From positions 4,893,113 through 4,957,112 of the forward strand of contig NZ_CP036268.1 in the NCBI RefSeq assembly GCF_007744515.1: a DNA stretch of 64,000 nucleotides, in the 5' to 3' direction. Shown in pieces: positions 38,818 to 46,475 of the stretch (the stretch's first letter is position 1; each line of letters opens with the position of its first letter). The position numbers and the translations under genes were made by a program. The notes beneath the pieces were generated by a model. The model was not told where the DNA came from, made no database searches, and saw only the letters and a program-made list of their open reading frames with translations. This stretch comes from Stratiformator vulcanicus. GTDB taxonomy: Bacteria; Planctomycetota; Planctomycetia; Planctomycetales; Planctomycetaceae.

Positions 38818-39548
38818 TCGAGGCGCCCCACCTGTTCTCGAAGACGAATTGGTTGAGTCGATCGCGGGTAGGGGTTGAGCACGAAGCGGGACGCCCGTTC
38901 CGGAAATTCGTCTTGGACGAGCAGGCCCCGCCGTCTCGCTTTATTTGGCATAAGATAACAACTGCCCAAATCCTTCGTGACCCAGATGCGAACCTCCATT
39001 TGCTGACTCTCCTCAGCGAAGCGGCCTCTGTCCCGCCTGACGATGAGCTTCCAGTACTCACCGTTATAAAAAAGTTGATTGACAATTACATTGGCCGCCC
39101 CGTATTGAGCGCGGACATCCGGATAGAGCGGCACGCCGAGCGTCTTGATCGACCAGCGGGACAGGTTGAAGTCGATGCCGCGTTGCGAGGATGCCGGAGC
39201 GGTGCCGACATAAATGTAGCGGGCGGGCACCCACGACGGGCGAGCAGGTTCGCCAGCGAACCAACGACGAGCGCGGAGCCTTCGAACTTTGTGCCGAATT
39301 ATTGGATGCTTCCACACGTCGTAAACTCTCTCGTCTAAATCGTGTAGAACCTCAGGAAATACGTGCATCCCTTGGCGATATACCACGGACGGTCGTATAC
39401 AGTGCAGCAGCCCCTGCTCCTTCTGCGGCACATACACCGCCCACGCCGGCCACGGATCGAACAAGCCGAATTGATAGAGCACCGGCAGAGCGACAATCAT
39501 CGCAAGAATCGCCGTCGCCGCCCGATCTCCGTTTAATAACGCCACCAA
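38814..39548 (-). CDS. Array paralog P9, longest copy
   Basis: 244 residues from TTG at 39548, or 243 from the GTG next to it. Both overlap the P8 end. The motif is the full consensus LPVLYQFGLFDPWPAWAVYV. The framework element WSIKTLGVPLYPDVRAQYG is close to consensus. RFVLNPYPRSTQPIRL gives the LNxxPRxTQ end, followed by a short tail. The extra length is before LGV, with many Arg and Trp. Unknown function. Confidence 0.84.
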   Translation of the reverse strand: MVALLNGDRAATAILAMIVALPVLYQFGLFDPWPAWAVYVPQKEQGLLHCIRPSVVYRQGMHVFPEVLHDLDERVYDVWKHPIIRHKVRRLRARRWFAGEPARPSWVPARYIYVGTAPASSQRGIDFNLSRWSIKTLGVPLYPDVRAQYGAANVIVNQLFYNGEYWKLIVRRDRGRFAEESQQMEVRIWVTKDLGSCYLMPNKARRRGLLVQDEFPERASRFVLNPYPRSTQPIRLREQVGRLE

Positions 39549-40102
39549 TCAATCACCTGTGTATCCCGAGGTCGAAAATTGAGTCCACCCAGCGGGCGAT
39601 TATACTCTGCTTCCAGCGAATCAATGCCGGTGAAGTACTCCTCCTCGAAATCGCCCCCGAAAAGTTGGTTGCGGAACACGACTTCCTTGCACCACCACGG
39701 CCCCAGGGACGTCAATAGCGTCTCGTTTCTTGCGACAATCACGGTGTCGCCCGCCACGCCCCGACGGCTCATCGCGAGTTCAATCCCTGTCATCACCGTC
39801 CGCGTCGGTCGCGGATGGACTCCCAATTGGCGTTCACAGAAAACCGGCACATCGAGCCACTGACGCATTGCCCCTCGGAACTCGTAGTCCCACGCCAAAT
39901 CGTATTGGGGTGAAAACTTCTTAACACGCGGGATCTGCAACGCGTCGTGTACAAGGTCCATAGCTGTCGCAACCGGCGGCTTGAACGACGAATACACCGC
40001 CCACGCCAGCCACGGATCGAGCAGACCGAATTGATATAGCACCGGCAGAAACGCGACGACCCCGGTTAAGATAGTTGCCGCCCGGTTCCCACAACTTACC
40101 AT
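39533..40102 (-). CDS. Array paralog P8
   Basis: 189 residues from the ATG at 40102 (MVSCGNRAATILTG), which overlaps the P7 stop by 7 bases; an ATG at 40138 would add 12 residues. The motif is LPVLYQFGLLDPWLAWAVYS. The framework element is CERQLGVHPRPTRTVMTG. The end is LNFRPRDTQVIDWWRY, one of the clearest copies of the LNxxPRxTQVxxW terminus. Unknown function. Confidence 0.85.
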   Translation of the reverse strand: MVSCGNRAATILTGVVAFLPVLYQFGLLDPWLAWAVYSSFKPPVATAMDLVHDALQIPRVKKFSPQYDLAWDYEFRGAMRQWLDVPVFCERQLGVHPRPTRTVMTGIELAMSRRGVAGDTVIVARNETLLTSLGPWWCKEVVFRNQLFGGDFEEEYFTGIDSLEAEYNRPLGGLNFRPRDTQVIDWWRY

Positions 40103-40647
40103 TGCATTACCTGCGATGTTCTCGGTTCGATGTTCCAAAAGAACTCATCGCCCTTGATCGAGTCCAGCAGAATGATGCCTTTCGAATACGGATCGGACAA
40201 ATTGAATAGCGTGCGAATGATATGCCTAATCGTCGGCACGCGCATAGGCGGCACGAGTCGGGCATAGCCGGAATTTCCATGAAAGCGGGGATCGGAGCAC
40301 CCACCGTTCGCCTGATTAATCGCGATGAGTGCGCCGCCGGCTATACGTCGGGCTGGTTTCAACTCGACCCCGAGCCGTGCTTCGCACATTGTCGCGGGCT
40401 GAATTTCCAACAACACACCACTGCGGCCGTTGATAGTCAATCGCCCGGCGACTTCAATGACGTCTTCCAAATGAAGATCGCGGGCGGCTTCTTCCGAAAG
40501 CGATGCTCGAGCCTGCCAGTAGGAACGACTCGGCCGCCGCCACGCCAACCAGGGATCGAGCAGGCCGAAGGGATGCAGGACCGGCAACACGATCATGATC
40601 ATCACCAGCCCGGTCGCTGCATAATCTGCGATGCGTCTCGACATCAT
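40096..40647 (-). CDS. Array paralog P7
   Basis: 183 residues, beginning MMSRRIADYAATG. The motif is LPVLHPFGLLDPWLAWRRPS, losing AVY. The framework element is CEARLGVELKPARRIAGG. It ends FFWNIEPRTSQVMQW. A 71-base gap separates it from P6, one of only three real gaps in the array. Unknown function. Confidence 0.84.
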   Translation of the reverse strand: MMSRRIADYAATGLVMIMIVLPVLHPFGLLDPWLAWRRPSRSYWQARASLSEEAARDLHLEDVIEVAGRLTINGRSGVLLEIQPATMCEARLGVELKPARRIAGGALIAINQANGGCSDPRFHGNSGYARLVPPMRVPTIRHIIRTLFNLSDPYSKGIILLDSIKGDEFFWNIEPRTSQVMQW

Positions 40648-40718
40648 AAATCCGAATACGAATGCGTTGCCTCGCCTTAGCTTGGTTGGAACGGTCCATC
40701 CTGTTGAATTACGACGAC

Positions 40719-41285
40719 CTATTCTGGTTCGATCTTCATGCCGCGCGGATAGTAATTCAATACGGATTCCTGTTGGGGCTCGAAATTGCGAAATACGATC
40801 CGCAATCTGAAGTCCGGGCTATGTTTTAGCCGTCGTTTAATATTCGTACGCCACACTTCGAAGTCGGCTTGATTAGTCCTGACCGACTTCGAAATCCAAT
40901 TTAAGGGTGGCCCGATCCGCGACGTACCGAGTGCTATTCCGACATAAATCCGGTCCGCTTGATAAAGTGGCACGTCGATCTCCGCGAGCGACCATCGGTG
41001 AGCGCGAATCGTATAGTTCGTCAGATTGGCGGGCGGTTCGAACCCCGAGGGTCCGCTATAGTCATATCCAACGGAACTCGACACCCAAGGCCTCTGCAGA
41101 AAAGCCGCCGCCGGTTCCGCTTCTACTTTTCCAGCATGCAAGAATTGAATTCGCGGTCTAATTTTCGTCACAGCATAGACTCGCCATGCCAGCCACGGAT
41201 CAAGCCGATCGAATTGATAGAGCACCGGCAACGCGATCACAATCATCGCGACGACCCAGGCCAAACGATTGCCGATTACTTCCAT
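40719..41285 (-). CDS. Array paralog P6
   Basis: 188 residues from the ATG at 41285 (MEVIGNRLAW), which overlaps the P5 stop by 10 bases; the frame is open 23 codons further up within P5. The motif is LPVLYQFDRLDPWLAWRVYA. The framework element is WSLAEIDVPLYQADRIYVG, keeping the VPxY and R-x3-G core. The end is VLNYYPRGMKIEPE, then a 71-base gap before P7. Confidence 0.84.
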   Translation of the reverse strand: MEVIGNRLAWVVAMIVIALPVLYQFDRLDPWLAWRVYAVTKIRPRIQFLHAGKVEAEPAAAFLQRPWVSSSVGYDYSGPSGFEPPANLTNYTIRAHRWSLAEIDVPLYQADRIYVGIALGTSRIGPPLNWISKSVRTNQADFEVWRTNIKRRLKHSPDFRLRIVFRNFEPQQESVLNYYPRGMKIEPE

Positions 41286-41764
41286 GTCAATACCTGCGAT
41301 TCGCGAGGTCTGGAATTCAGCCGGTAGAGCGAGTGGGCGTAATCCAGACCCCATGGATAATGCCGCGCAAGGACTTCGCGTTTGCCGGTGTATCGATCGG
41401 CCCGTCCCCGCAAGTCAAAGTCGACGCTCCCATATCGATCGGTCAGCGCAGCAATCAAGCCCAATACAAATCGCCCGCCGGAATAAGTCGGCACGCCCAA
41501 CTCTTCCTCACACCACACGTTGAGATTAAAGGTGATCACTTTCGTGTCCTCGGGGTTAAATCGAATCCCCAAAGACCTGAGCGACCGCCAAGCCGACTGA
41601 GGTAGCTCGTCCTCCGGCGATTTCCCCGCCACGGAAAAACTCACCCGTCCCACCGCCGGCGAATACACCGCCCAAGCGGGCCAGGCGTCGAGCATGTGGA
41701 ACACATGCAGCACCGGCAGTACAATGGCGATCGTCGCGAACGCCGTCACCAGTCGATCACTCAT
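41276..41764 (-). CDS. Array paralog P5
   Basis: 162 residues from the ATG at 41764, which overlaps the P4 stop as ATGA; an ATG 9 bases earlier is also possible. The motif is LPVLHVFHMLDAWPAWAVYS, with DAW for DPW. This form is shared only with P4, so the two are a recent pair. The framework element is CEEELGVPTYSGGRFVLG, and the end is LNSRPRESQVLTWK. Confidence 0.86.
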   Translation of the reverse strand: MSDRLVTAFATIAIVLPVLHVFHMLDAWPAWAVYSPAVGRVSFSVAGKSPEDELPQSAWRSLRSLGIRFNPEDTKVITFNLNVWCEEELGVPTYSGGRFVLGLIAALTDRYGSVDFDLRGRADRYTGKREVLARHYPWGLDYAHSLYRLNSRPRESQVLTWK

Positions 41765-42261
41765 TGTCGCCATTTCAAATCCTGCGATTCGCGTGGGCGA
41801 GAATTTAATGTGAAATAGGGATGCATAAAGTCGACCTGCTCCTTCGACACGTCAAAGATTTTCGAACGCCTCCCGTTCCAGCGGTCGCTCCTCGAAAGCA
41901 CCGTTACGGTTGCCGGCGGAATCCACCATCCGTCAAACGTATCCCGGATCAAGATCGAATACGCTCCGAAGGCGAAGCGCTCACTCGCGTAGGCCGGTAC
42001 ACCAAGACGGCGTTGCGACCACAAGTCGACGTTCGGCTTGCAGTAGTCATAAACCCCGGGAGGATTGTAGTCGGGAATCCGGACCGTCTCGGTGACGAAT
42101 TCCGGCAACACGGCCTCTATTGGGCGGTACCACACATTCTTGCCGGCGGGCGTGCCGACCGCCCAAGCGGGCCAGGCGTCGAGCATGTGGAACACATGCA
42201 GTGACGGCAAAGCAATGACGATCGCCGCAAAGACGGTGGCGATGGTATTACCGGACCTCAT
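41761..42261 (-). CDS. Array paralog P4
   Basis: 166 residues. The motif is LPSLHVFHMLDAWPAWAVGT, nearly the same as P5, and the DNA around it (CCAGGCGTCGAGCATGTGGA) matches P5 base for base over about 30 bases. The framework element is WSQRRLGVPAYASERFAFG and the end LNSRPRESQDLKWRQ is also shared with P5, yet the middle of the two proteins differs. This pair is the best view of how fast the centre changes. Confidence 0.86.
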   Translation of the reverse strand: MRSGNTIATVFAAIVIALPSLHVFHMLDAWPAWAVGTPAGKNVWYRPIEAVLPEFVTETVRIPDYNPPGVYDYCKPNVDLWSQRRLGVPAYASERFAFGAYSILIRDTFDGWWIPPATVTVLSRSDRWNGRRSKIFDVSKEQVDFMHPYFTLNSRPRESQDLKWRQ

Positions 42262-42907
42262 CGGTCGTCTTCCATTCGAGCGGGATTTGCGGCTGCGGTT
42301 TCGTTAGAAATCGGAGCGAAGCCGAATTATAGATCGGCCACTCATTGGAACGAAGTCCGTCATTCCAAGACACGTCGGTCCATTCGGGGCAGTTCATCGG
42401 GTCCCAGCCGATCCATTGTTCTTCGCGGTAGCCGCAGTTCCACAACGAATGCGCGGCGAACGACTCCGATTCTTGAAAGGCGTTCACACGTTCAATCGCG
42501 TCAGGCCCGGCCCAAGGCATCGCCCCGCGGCGGAGATCGACGAGGAGAAAACCGGCCTCCCCTGTAGGCGCTATACCCCCGTGATGCCTGATTAAGAGTT
42601 CCACCACGACCGTCGTACCCACGGCCGTGCCGGGTGAATCGACGAGCGGCACACCCAAACGACGGCGTGAAACATTACTGAGTGACAACTTTTGACGTGC
42701 CGGCGGATCAAAAAAGGCCAGCGGTCCGGTATAGAATTGCTGATTCACAACTGGCGACGGCTGCGTACGCACGACGCCCGATCGAGTAGAAGACTGATGC
42801 TGGGTCCAGGCGAACCAGCCGTCGCCGACCCAGCCGTATCGCGCTGCGGGGGCGATGGCGACGACGATTAAGATTACGGTGGGCAATTGATCTTTCAGCC
42901 GGGCCAT
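42248..42907 (-). CDS. Array paralog P3, divergent
   Basis: 219 residues. The helix is at about residues 8-24, and the motif is changed to APAARYGWVGDGWFAWTQHQ, keeping only W-x-A-W. The framework element is VSRRRLGVPLVDSPGTAVG. The C-terminal part has several Trp (WNCGYREEQWIGWDPMN) and no clear NxxPR end. The 14-base overlap with P4 and 13-base overlap with P2 tie it to the array. It belongs to the family by layout more than by sequence. Confidence 0.78.
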   Translation of the reverse strand: MARLKDQLPTVILIVVAIAPAARYGWVGDGWFAWTQHQSSTRSGVVRTQPSPVVNQQFYTGPLAFFDPPARQKLSLSNVSRRRLGVPLVDSPGTAVGTTVVVELLIRHHGGIAPTGEAGFLLVDLRRGAMPWAGPDAIERVNAFQESESFAAHSLWNCGYREEQWIGWDPMNCPEWTDVSWNDGLRSNEWPIYNSASLRFLTKPQPQIPLEWKTTDEVR

Positions 42908-43512
42908 TTTAAGACCTGTGTGGATCGAGGCAGGCAGTTGATGGGAAACCGACCGCTGATATCAGTTCGAAGTGTGCGGGAGCCTGCGTTCGGCTCAAGT
43001 TTGAATTCTACGGCGATCCAGATGGCCCGTACGCTCGACCGAGGCTGAACAATTTGTTCGTAAACTTGGTACAAGACATGAGACGACTTTCCTTTACGCG
43101 GATGGTAAAGAAATATTATTCCCGTTCCATCTGTATAATTTCGGAAAAAGTCGTCGGCTGCCAAATAAACCCCCACGTTCACTGCGTCGTTCGAATTTGG
43201 TGGAACACCAAGAGCCGCTTGCGACCAACGTCTGGGACTTACGTAGCACACCATTTCGAATTCATTGGTATTAGGCCGAAAAAATCTCAATTCACTTTCA
43301 TTGGTATTAGGCCGAAAAAATCTCAATTCACTTGGCATGAAGCGCATTTTCCGTGGGTGCTTCCAATCCGCGGGCCGCGAATACGCCACGGTTCGGCGAG
43401 ACGACACCTGTGTCTTCCAAGCAAGCTCAGCGTTCAGGCGGTCGCCATAGTGCAAAGCGGGTACGATGACTGCGGCAAATAATAATAATGTTGCGAATCG
43501 ATTCCCGACCAT
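42895..43512 (-). CDS. Array paralog P2, with tandem duplication
   Basis: 205 residues. The start VGNRFATLLL is like that of the others, and the motif is changed to VPALHYGDRLNAELAWKTQV. The framework element is WSQAALGVPPNSNDAVNVG, and the end INCLPRSTQVLKWPG is near consensus. Residues about 62-85 are two exact copies of a 12-residue unit, SELRFFRPNTNE, from a 36-bp direct repeat. A 175-base gap with a lone half of repeat C lies between it and P1. Confidence 0.82.
   Translation of the reverse strand: MVGNRFATLLLFAAVIVPALHYGDRLNAELAWKTQVSSRRTVAYSRPADWKHPRKMRFMPSELRFFRPNTNESELRFFRPNTNEFEMVCYVSPRRWSQAALGVPPNSNDAVNVGVYLAADDFFRNYTDGTGIIFLYHPRKGKSSHVLYQVYEQIVQPRSSVRAIWIAVEFKLEPNAGSRTLRTDISGRFPINCLPRSTQVLKWPG
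43259..43331. repeat. 36-bp exact tandem duplication in P2
   Basis: The unit with TTGGTATTAGGCCGAAAAAA at its core occurs twice in a row, in frame, with no difference seen between the copies. It adds 12 residues to P2. Exact identity implies a recent event. Confidence 0.85.
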
Positions 43513-43687
43513 CGCTCTTTATTCGCAAATAGACACGATGGATGCACCCGATTGGGGGACTTCAGATGAATTCCACATTGGTTGTTTATTGGTATCTTTC
43601 GCTGAATGCTCTTGCGGCTGCGCCGCCCGGACGTTGTCCGGGCCACTCCCGATTTGGTGCGTGAGACCGAGTTTACCTTACTTGGAA
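43513..43687. other. P1-P2 gap with a solo arm of repeat C
   Basis: At about 43609-43656 the sequence GCTCTTGCGGCTGCGCCGCC, followed by CGGACGTTGTCCGGGCCACTC, equals one terminal arm of repeat C with its nested hairpins. No second arm is present. The rest of the gap is without a supported gene; the minus-strand frame at 43434-43847 has no start in keeping with the array and lacks the motif. Confidence 0.6.
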
Positions 43688-44179
43688 TTACCAGCCCTGC
43701 TGCCATTTGTGCCATGCGACAGCGTCCAACTGCAGCTTTTGACTTAGTCGATGCTTGCAGTCGGTTTCGTCGCGTGGGATGTCGACCTCGAACGGGTGCT
43801 CGAACGGCCGGATAAAGAAATGTTTTCCCCTCCTGTTGGCGATACAAATTGAGTCGCCGGAGACCTGTTCGTTGTAAAGCCGCTCCTCGGCCCGGCCGAA
43901 GACGATTGTGACGCCCTCAAGCACATGCAGAGACTGCACGATCGGCGTCCCGGTCACATCTTCGCAAATCTCGTCGAGCGAGAGCTTGCTGTTCGGCATT
44001 GAAAGGTGGTGCGATACGAAAACGGACGGACCGATGACCATTCCCAACCGAGACGACGACAGGTGCGTCCATGCATGCCAACTATCGTCGTGTCCGAGAT
44101 AGAAGGTCGCCGGGGCGGCCGTCACCGCGACCAAAAACACCGTCGCAATACCGGTGCCGAGCGCGGCTGCCCGTATCAC
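43688..44179 (-). CDS. Array paralog P1, first and most divergent
   Basis: 163 residues from GTG at 44179, overlapping the stop of the polytopic head gene (GTGA). A helix at about residues 8-27 leads to APATFYLGHDDSWHAWTHLS, a worn form of the motif that keeps D-x-W-x-A-W. The ectodomain shows no LGVPxYP element, and the end is rich in Lys and Trp (WHKWQQGW). Family membership rests on position, size, topology and the worn motif. Confidence 0.75.
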   Translation of the reverse strand: MIRAAALGTGIATVFLVAVTAAPATFYLGHDDSWHAWTHLSSSRLGMVIGPSVFVSHHLSMPNSKLSLDEICEDVTGTPIVQSLHVLEGVTIVFGRAEERLYNEQVSGDSICIANRRGKHFFIRPFEHPFEVDIPRDETDCKHRLSQKLQLDAVAWHKWQQGW

Positions 44180-45078
44180 GACGCCGGCTCTGTTAAATTC
44201 GGTGGTTCAGCCCCCGACGACTCATTGTCGTCGCCCGGCTCGCCATCGTCCCCCTCAATCTCTGCGAATGCGGAGCCGGTGCGGTCGTAGCGGGCTTGGT
44301 GCTTTTCGCGGAGGCGATTGAGTTCCCATCGCAGCAGCAGCCAGTTCTGCCCGAGGAAGTAGACGTTCCACAGCAATACGCCGCGGGAGTGGTCCAGGCC
44401 CCACGGGCCGAGCGCGAGGAGCAGGATCACGTGCATTGCCAGCGAGGCCCACAAGCCGAGCCGCCGGAACCACGGGAAGACCAATGACAGGCCGATGGCC
44501 ATCTCGTAGCCCGGCAGCAGCAGGGTCGTCCAATTGGCGAATTTCTGATTGAAGGCGCCGTCGAGCCCGACCGCCTTGAGCAGCCCCTCGTTAAAGATGA
44601 GCGGCCCCATTTCCTGCATAAAGGTGTAGTCGAACTTCGAAACGGCGCTCCAGAAATAGATGCTCGCCGTCAGATACAGCACCAGCCTCAACGAGCGAGC
44701 CGGGCGGGCGATCGTGATCAGGACAATCAGGATCGAAAAGTGATAGGCCCAGACCTGCAGCCGGTTCTGGTCGAGCGTGACCATCAGGAGCATTGAGAGA
44801 AATAGCAGCAGGGCTGAGATCGGCGGGAGATACGACCAGTACCGCTGCGTCGCACCGCGCATCTTCGCGACTGATGCGGCGAGGAGCATCCCGTACGCCC
44901 CGTAGATGCCGACGCAGCCGACCCAATCGAGCCACAGCGGCCACGTGCGGGCAAAGCCGAACAGGGGGATTTGCGGAAAGACGTCCTGCGGCGTCCACAA
45001 CTTCCACGTGGCGCCGGTCAGAATTAGACCGAACAGCGCGAGCCAGAACCGCAGGCGGTAGATGAGGCGATCGTCCAT
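44176..45078 (-). CDS. Head gene of the array: polytopic HTTM/DoxX-like membrane protein
   Basis: 300 residues from ATG at 45078; GTG at 45096 would add six. About eight helices fill residues 10-265. GLILTGATWKLWTP, WAYHFSILIVLIT, IYFWSAVSKFDYTFMQEMGP and HVILLLALGPWGLDHSRG resemble the HTTM/DoxX-like group of integral proteins (vitamin-K-carboxylase-like membrane cores and MauE-type proteins), though I cannot fix which. The tail (about 265-300) is acidic and disordered. It lies first in the operon and its stop overlaps P1, so the eighteen anchored proteins are made along with it. It could be a membrane enzyme or scaffold that they serve. Confidence 0.72.
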   Translation of the reverse strand: MDDRLIYRLRFWLALFGLILTGATWKLWTPQDVFPQIPLFGFARTWPLWLDWVGCVGIYGAYGMLLAASVAKMRGATQRYWSYLPPISALLLFLSMLLMVTLDQNRLQVWAYHFSILIVLITIARPARSLRLVLYLTASIYFWSAVSKFDYTFMQEMGPLIFNEGLLKAVGLDGAFNQKFANWTTLLLPGYEMAIGLSLVFPWFRRLGLWASLAMHVILLLALGPWGLDHSRGVLLWNVYFLGQNWLLLRWELNRLREKHQARYDRTGSAFAEIEGDDGEPGDDNESSGAEPPNLTEPAS

Positions 45079-45136
45079 GAACGTATTCGAGCGCACACGA
45101 ACGCAAAATACAAGCGCGAAGGGAAACGAGGCCCTC

Positions 45137-46402
45137 TCACCGGAAGATCGCCGACCCTCCGAAAATCAACCAGAAGACGATCAGCAATGCGACGATCCCC
45201 AGCCCCGCCAGCGTGATCTTCCACATGCTCCAGGGTCGTTCGCCCTGCACCTCACCCGTTGCGGCATTAATCACGACTTGATACGGCTTATCTTTAAAGC
45301 GGTAGGCGAGCAGCCAGACGGGCATTAAGAGGTGCTTAAAGGTTAAAGCTCCGTATTTTGTATTGATCGATTCAACGCGCTGGGTATCGCCGCCAATGCG
45401 CCCGACCACATCGGCGTGAATTGCCTGCTCGATCCGTTCCTTGCCGAGGTCGAATCCTTGCGGCAGTTCAACGTCATAGGTCCGTGCCAGAAAGCCCGCG
45501 ACCATCTGCTGGTTATAGGGGGCGACGGTGTCGAGCGGCCACGGTTCGAGCTTTCGCACCAACGCACGTTTCACCCCGTTCGATGCGACGATGAGCACAT
45601 CATCAAAGAATCGCTGAAAGCTGCCGCTGGCCGGATACCAACGGGTGCGGCGCGAGCGGCGTTTATTCTTGCCGGTCCCGGTGGTCACATAATAGTACTC
45701 GCCGCGCTGCCCGGAGTACGTTGAGGCGGTCATGGCGTCGAACGTCCAATACGGAAGATAAACGCCATTAAAGGTGGATTTTATTCCTTGACGTTTTAAT
45801 CGCGTGGGCGCGAACCACAATGACTTCACCCAACGTTTCAGTGCCGCCTCTGCCTGCTGCTGCGTGACCTGAAACGGCATGACGCCGTCGACCGCGATCC
45901 GTTGCTCGACCTGATGGGCCCCGTCGACCTGAATTGGGGAGGCACAATAGGGACATTGCCGGCTCGTCAGCGTGCCTGAGAAAACGACGTCGCCGCCGCA
46001 GGAGTCGCATCGGACCTCCTGAAAGCCTTCGAACGACTCCTGCCCCTCATCGTGTTTCTTGCGAAGGTCCTCGAGCATCGCGCGCAAGTCCTGCTCGACG
46101 ATGCCGGCCGATTCGTCGACTGCGACGTCCTGCTCATGATTGCAGAACTCACACTTCATTCGCTGCGTGCCGATGTGGAACAGCAGGTCCGCCCCGCACT
46201 GTCCGCAGGGGAACACGCGGCCCTTGCCTTCATCGGTCACATGCCCGGCAAACTCGGTCGAACCGCGCGGCTGTTTTGCCGGATCGGGCGGCGACTCCTC
46301 GACGACTTCGATGTCGACATCGCTTTCATCGACGACTTCCAAGATTTGTCCACGTTCGGCTGCCGTTCGATCTTCGGCGGGAGGCGGCGGCGGAGTGGGC
46401 AT
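45137..46402 (-). CDS. Membrane protein with double zinc ribbon, unknown
   Basis: A 421-residue protein. After an acidic N-terminus (residues 1-55) come two zinc ribbons: CGQCGADLLFHIG with KCEFC (about 62-82), then CDSCGGDVVFSG with QCPYC (about 131-154). Such proteins are often labelled PriA-like or TFIIB-zinc-finger-like, but there is no helicase domain. A beta-rich domain follows (VYLPYWTFDAMTASTYSGQR), and one helix ends the protein (about 395-417). The ribbons should be cytoplasmic. It lies 58 bases upstream of the array head gene on the same strand and may be transcribed with it. Confidence 0.75.
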   Translation of the reverse strand: MPTPPPPPAEDRTAAERGQILEVVDESDVDIEVVEESPPDPAKQPRGSTEFAGHVTDEGKGRVFPCGQCGADLLFHIGTQRMKCEFCNHEQDVAVDESAGIVEQDLRAMLEDLRKKHDEGQESFEGFQEVRCDSCGGDVVFSGTLTSRQCPYCASPIQVDGAHQVEQRIAVDGVMPFQVTQQQAEAALKRWVKSLWFAPTRLKRQGIKSTFNGVYLPYWTFDAMTASTYSGQRGEYYYVTTGTGKNKRRSRRTRWYPASGSFQRFFDDVLIVASNGVKRALVRKLEPWPLDTVAPYNQQMVAGFLARTYDVELPQGFDLGKERIEQAIHADVVGRIGGDTQRVESINTKYGALTFKHLLMPVWLLAYRFKDKPYQVVINAATGEVQGERPWSMWKITLAGLGIVALLIVFWLIFGGSAIFR

Positions 46403-46475
46403 ACGACTTTCCGGCGGAACAAAGAAGTGCGCAGTTCAGACAAGCAACGATCGGAGTGGCACTTTGGTTCAAAGT

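Noticed and set aside
43434-43847. Minus-strand frame covering the P1-P2 gap
   Set aside because: It has no helix and no array motif, and overlaps both P1 and P2. Its middle is the solo repeat C arm.
33778-44179. Regular repeats about 550-650 bases apart, with a conserved block of about 50 bases
   Set aside because: Not a CRISPR array: spacing is far too long and each unit is a full gene with a helix and a conserved end. The block is the coding DNA of the DPWPAW motif.
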